NCBI RefSeq assembly: GCF_009377175.1
Contig: NZ_VJZD01000082.1
Location: 1 to 35,495 of the forward strand
Source of the DNA: Streptomyces adustus
Lineage (GTDB): Bacteria; Actinomycetota; Actinomycetes; Streptomycetales; Streptomycetaceae
Length of the DNA: 35,495 bases
Direction: 5' to 3'
Part shown: piece after piece, positions 33,738-35,495 of the stretch
How positions within the stretch are numbered: position 1 is the first letter of the stretch
Layout: each line of letters starts with the position of its first letter
Notes under the pieces: model-generated
What the model was told of the DNA's origin: nothing
Databases searched by the model: none
What the model saw: only the letters and a program-made list of their open reading frames with translations
Translations under genes and position numbers: made by a program

Positions 33738-34157
33738 GTGTTGCGAACCATGTTCAAGTCCAAGATCCACCGAGCCACCGTCACGCAGGCCGACCTGCAC
33801 TACGTGGGATCCGTGACCATCGACGCCGATCTTCTGGACGCGGCCGATCTGCTGCCCGGTGAGCTGGTCCACATCGTCGACATCACCAACGGCGCCCGCC
33901 TGGAGACGTACGTCATCGAGGGGGAGCGCGGGTCCGGGGTGATCGGGATCAACGGGGCCGCGGCCCATCTGGTGCACCCCGGCGACCTGGTGATCCTCAT
34001 CAGTTACGCACAGGTCACCGACGCCGAGGCCCGCACCCTGCGTCCGCGGGTCGTGCACGTGGACGGCGACAACCGGATCGTGGCGCTGGGTGCCGACCCG
34101 TCGCAGCCGGTGCCGGGCTCGGACCAGGAGCGCAGCCCGCAGGCGGTCGGAGTCTGA
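33738..34157 (+). CDS. panD: Aspartate 1-decarboxylase precursor
   Basis: Encodes 139 residues, the normal length. It converts L-aspartate to beta-alanine for pantothenate and CoA synthesis. Seen: MLRTMFKSKIHRATVTQADLHYVGSVTID, including K9 and the self-cleavage Gly24-Ser25 bond that yields the pyruvoyl group, then HIVDITNGARLETYVIEGERGSG and NGAAAHLVHPGDLVILISYA, both strongly conserved. It begins at GTG with GGGAG upstream. No panB/panC lies nearby, as is usual in actinobacteria. Two small genes follow on the same strand. A truncated copy of its leader and start is at 27230-27314. Confidence 0.97.
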   Translation: MLRTMFKSKIHRATVTQADLHYVGSVTIDADLLDAADLLPGELVHIVDITNGARLETYVIEGERGSGVIGINGAAAHLVHPGDLVILISYAQVTDAEARTLRPRVVHVDGDNRIVALGADPSQPVPGSDQERSPQAVGV

Positions 34158-34227
34158 CCGCGGGGACGCCGGAGAATCCGACCGTATTCCGAGCCGTACA
34201 TTCGAGCCGTACTTGGAGGGGGAACCC

Positions 34228-34575
34228 ATGAGTGACATCACGATCCGTGACGACCGGACGGGCGGGCGCCTGGAGGCGCTGGCCGCCGACGGCGAAGTGG
34301 CCGGCCGTATCGAGTACTTCGTGCTGGAGGCCCCCGCGCGGGCCCTGGTGCCGGTGCACACGATCGTCGAACCGGCCCACGAGGGCAAGGGCATCGCGGG
34401 CTCGCTGGCGCGCGAGCTGTACGTCATCGCCGCCCGCGAGGGCATCTCGGTGGCCCCGCTGTGCCCGTACGTCGTCAAGTGGGCCGAACGCCACCCGGAC
34501 GAGGCCCCGGCGGCCGCCCCGGAGCTGCTGCGGGCGGCCAAGGACTGGCTGATCGCGCACCCCGGAAGGTTCTGA
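34228..34575 (+). CDS. Small GNAT-fold N-acetyltransferase-like protein
   Basis: Encodes 115 residues, fitting the short YjdJ-type GNAT family (about 90-110 residues). HTIVEPAHEGKGIAGSLARELYVIAAREG contains the acetyl-CoA-binding (Q/E-G-x-G-x-A/G) motif, and PLCPYVVKWAERHPDE is the family's typical C-terminal block. TTGGAGGGGG precedes the ATG. It lies 70 bp after panD. Full-length GNAT substrate-binding elements are absent, so the acceptor is unknown. A link with panD maturation (PanM-like) is conceivable from position but PanM is not needed by actinobacterial PanD; this is speculation. Confidence 0.85.
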   Translation: MSDITIRDDRTGGRLEALAADGEVAGRIEYFVLEAPARALVPVHTIVEPAHEGKGIAGSLARELYVIAAREGISVAPLCPYVVKWAERHPDEAPAAAPELLRAAKDWLIAHPGRF

Positions 34576-34582
34576 ACCGCTC

Positions 34583-35227
34583 GTGCTCGCGCTCCTGCAC
34601 ACCTCGCCCGTCCATGTCCCGGTCTTCGACGCCCTGCGCGACGAGGCACATCCGGGCCTGGAGCTAAGGCACTTCGTCGACGAGGGGCTGCTGGAGCGGG
34701 CCCGCGCCACGGGCCCGCACACCGTGGCGGCGGACGTACGTGCCGCCGTCGACCGTGCCGTGGCCGGCGGCGCGCGGGCTGTGCTGTGCACCTGTTCGAC
34801 CATCGGCGCCGTCGCTGAGGCGTACGGCGCCGAGGCCGGGGTCCCGGTCCTGCGCGTCGACCGCCCGATGGCGGCGGCCGCGGTGGCGGCGGGGGAGCGT
34901 GTCGTCGTCCTCGCGGCCCTGGAGAGCACCCTGGCCCCGACGGTCGAGCTGATCGAGGAGGAGGCGCGACGGGCCGCCCGGCCCGTCGCGGTCCGCACCG
35001 TGCTGGTCGACGGCGCCTGGGAGCGTTTCGAGGCGGGCGACACCGATGGGTACGTCCGTCTGGTGGCGGCCGCGGCCGACGCGGTCGCCGACGTCGACGC
35101 CGACGCGATCGTCCTGGCCCAGGCCTCGATGGCGGCGGCCGTGGACCTCGTCACCACCCGGGTTCCGCTGCTGTCGAGTCCCCGGCCCGGTCTGACGGCC
35201 GGTGCGCAGGCGTCGCACGGGGCGTGA
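34583..35227 (+). CDS. Asp/Glu racemase-superfamily protein lacking the second catalytic Cys
   Basis: Encodes 214 residues. GTG start, 7 bp after the GNAT-like stop, so co-transcribed. The first half has VLCTCSTIGAVAEAY, in the place of the first catalytic cysteine loop (C69/C71). The second half has ADAIVLAQASMAAAVDL, where the second cysteine of two-cysteine racemases (LGCTE or LGCAGM) would fall; here it is Gln-Ala-Ser. Classical racemisation is therefore unlikely, but isomerase or decarboxylase-like members of the family can work with one cysteine. Its position after an aspartate decarboxylase gene is suggestive, with no direct evidence. Confidence 0.8.
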   Translation: MLALLHTSPVHVPVFDALRDEAHPGLELRHFVDEGLLERARATGPHTVAADVRAAVDRAVAGGARAVLCTCSTIGAVAEAYGAEAGVPVLRVDRPMAAAAVAAGERVVVLAALESTLAPTVELIEEEARRAARPVAVRTVLVDGAWERFEAGDTDGYVRLVAAAADAVADVDADAIVLAQASMAAAVDLVTTRVPLLSSPRPGLTAGAQASHGA

Positions 35228-35361
35228 GCTCGGGGGCGTCCGCTGCGTCGGGGGCGCACGCCGGGCTGCCGTGCCGGGGCCCGCGGGTGAGTGGTGGTGC
35301 GGGCACCGGGTACGCGGGGAGTAGTCCAGAGCCTAGGTTCACCGACTGGCCGGAGGACGTC

Positions 35362-35495
35362 ATGACCCAGCCCGCCTCGCAGCCCGATCCGGTCCCGCCA
35401 GGACCGACGCCGGGCCCGGACCCGCAGCATCCGGAGCCGTATCCGGACCCGGTGCACCCGCCCGAACCCTTCCCGGACCCCGCACAGCCCCCGTC
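35362..35495 (+). CDS. Pro/Asp-rich protein, 5' end only
   Basis: ATG 35362 has CGGAGGACGT immediately upstream. The visible 44 residues are nearly all Pro, Asp, Glu, Gln and His, with PDP/PEP repeats (GPDPQHPEPYPDPVHPPEP). It runs off the window end. TAGGTT at 35334-35339 might be a -10 element. Only the low-complexity start is visible, so the function cannot be judged. Confidence 0.6.
   Translation, partial: MTQPASQPDPVPPGPTPGPDPQHPEPYPDPVHPPEPFPDPAQPP

Overview
The window reads as chromosomal DNA of a Streptomyces or close relative. It is very GC-rich, with strong third-position GC, GTG starts, GGAGG-type ribosome sites, tight ATGA overlaps and typical Streptomyces families (HhH endonuclease, HTH_34 regulator, SpoIIE phosphatase, RHS/LamG secreted giants). 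All functional calls come from reading motifs by eye. No search was run.

Layout. 117-2576 holds an MHS-type transporter and an HhH endonuclease-like gene whose 5' end is a four-copy 24-bp tandem repeat. 2855-7377 is a three-gene operon: an FAD subunit, a fused [2Fe-2S]/molybdopterin hydroxylase, and a membrane-anchored double-ABM protein. 7408-10301 is an HxlR regulator divergent from an SDR-DHA2 exporter operon, with two matching 24-bp operators between them. 10546-11357 is a translationally coupled membrane protein/HTH_34 regulator pair. 11551-11820 is an internally deleted integrase relic.

11877-26851 is the main accessory block. A 2760-residue RHS/YD-repeat polymorphic toxin on the minus strand carries two lectin modules and a C-terminal cytidine-deaminase-like tip (CAE...CxxC). 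Its likely immunity gene lies 64 bp downstream and may have its own leaderless promoter. Divergent from the toxin are two large secreted proteins, one LamG-containing and one Ig-like. The intergenic region has a 9-bp-arm palindrome over the predicted toxin transcription start.

26852-32164 is eroded DNA. It holds a truncated second copy of the panD leader and start, an intact enoyl-CoA hydratase/isomerase gene, a TetR C-terminal fragment fused to a twice-frameshifted, truncated DcuS/CitA-type sensor kinase, an intact SpoIIE phosphatase gene, a MITE with perfect 26-bp ends, and an IS256-type transposase tail.

32165-35495 returns to ordinary genes: a winged-helix SAM methyltransferase, panD, a small GNAT-fold protein, an Asp/Glu-racemase-like protein lacking its second cysteine, and the start of a Pro-rich protein running off the end.
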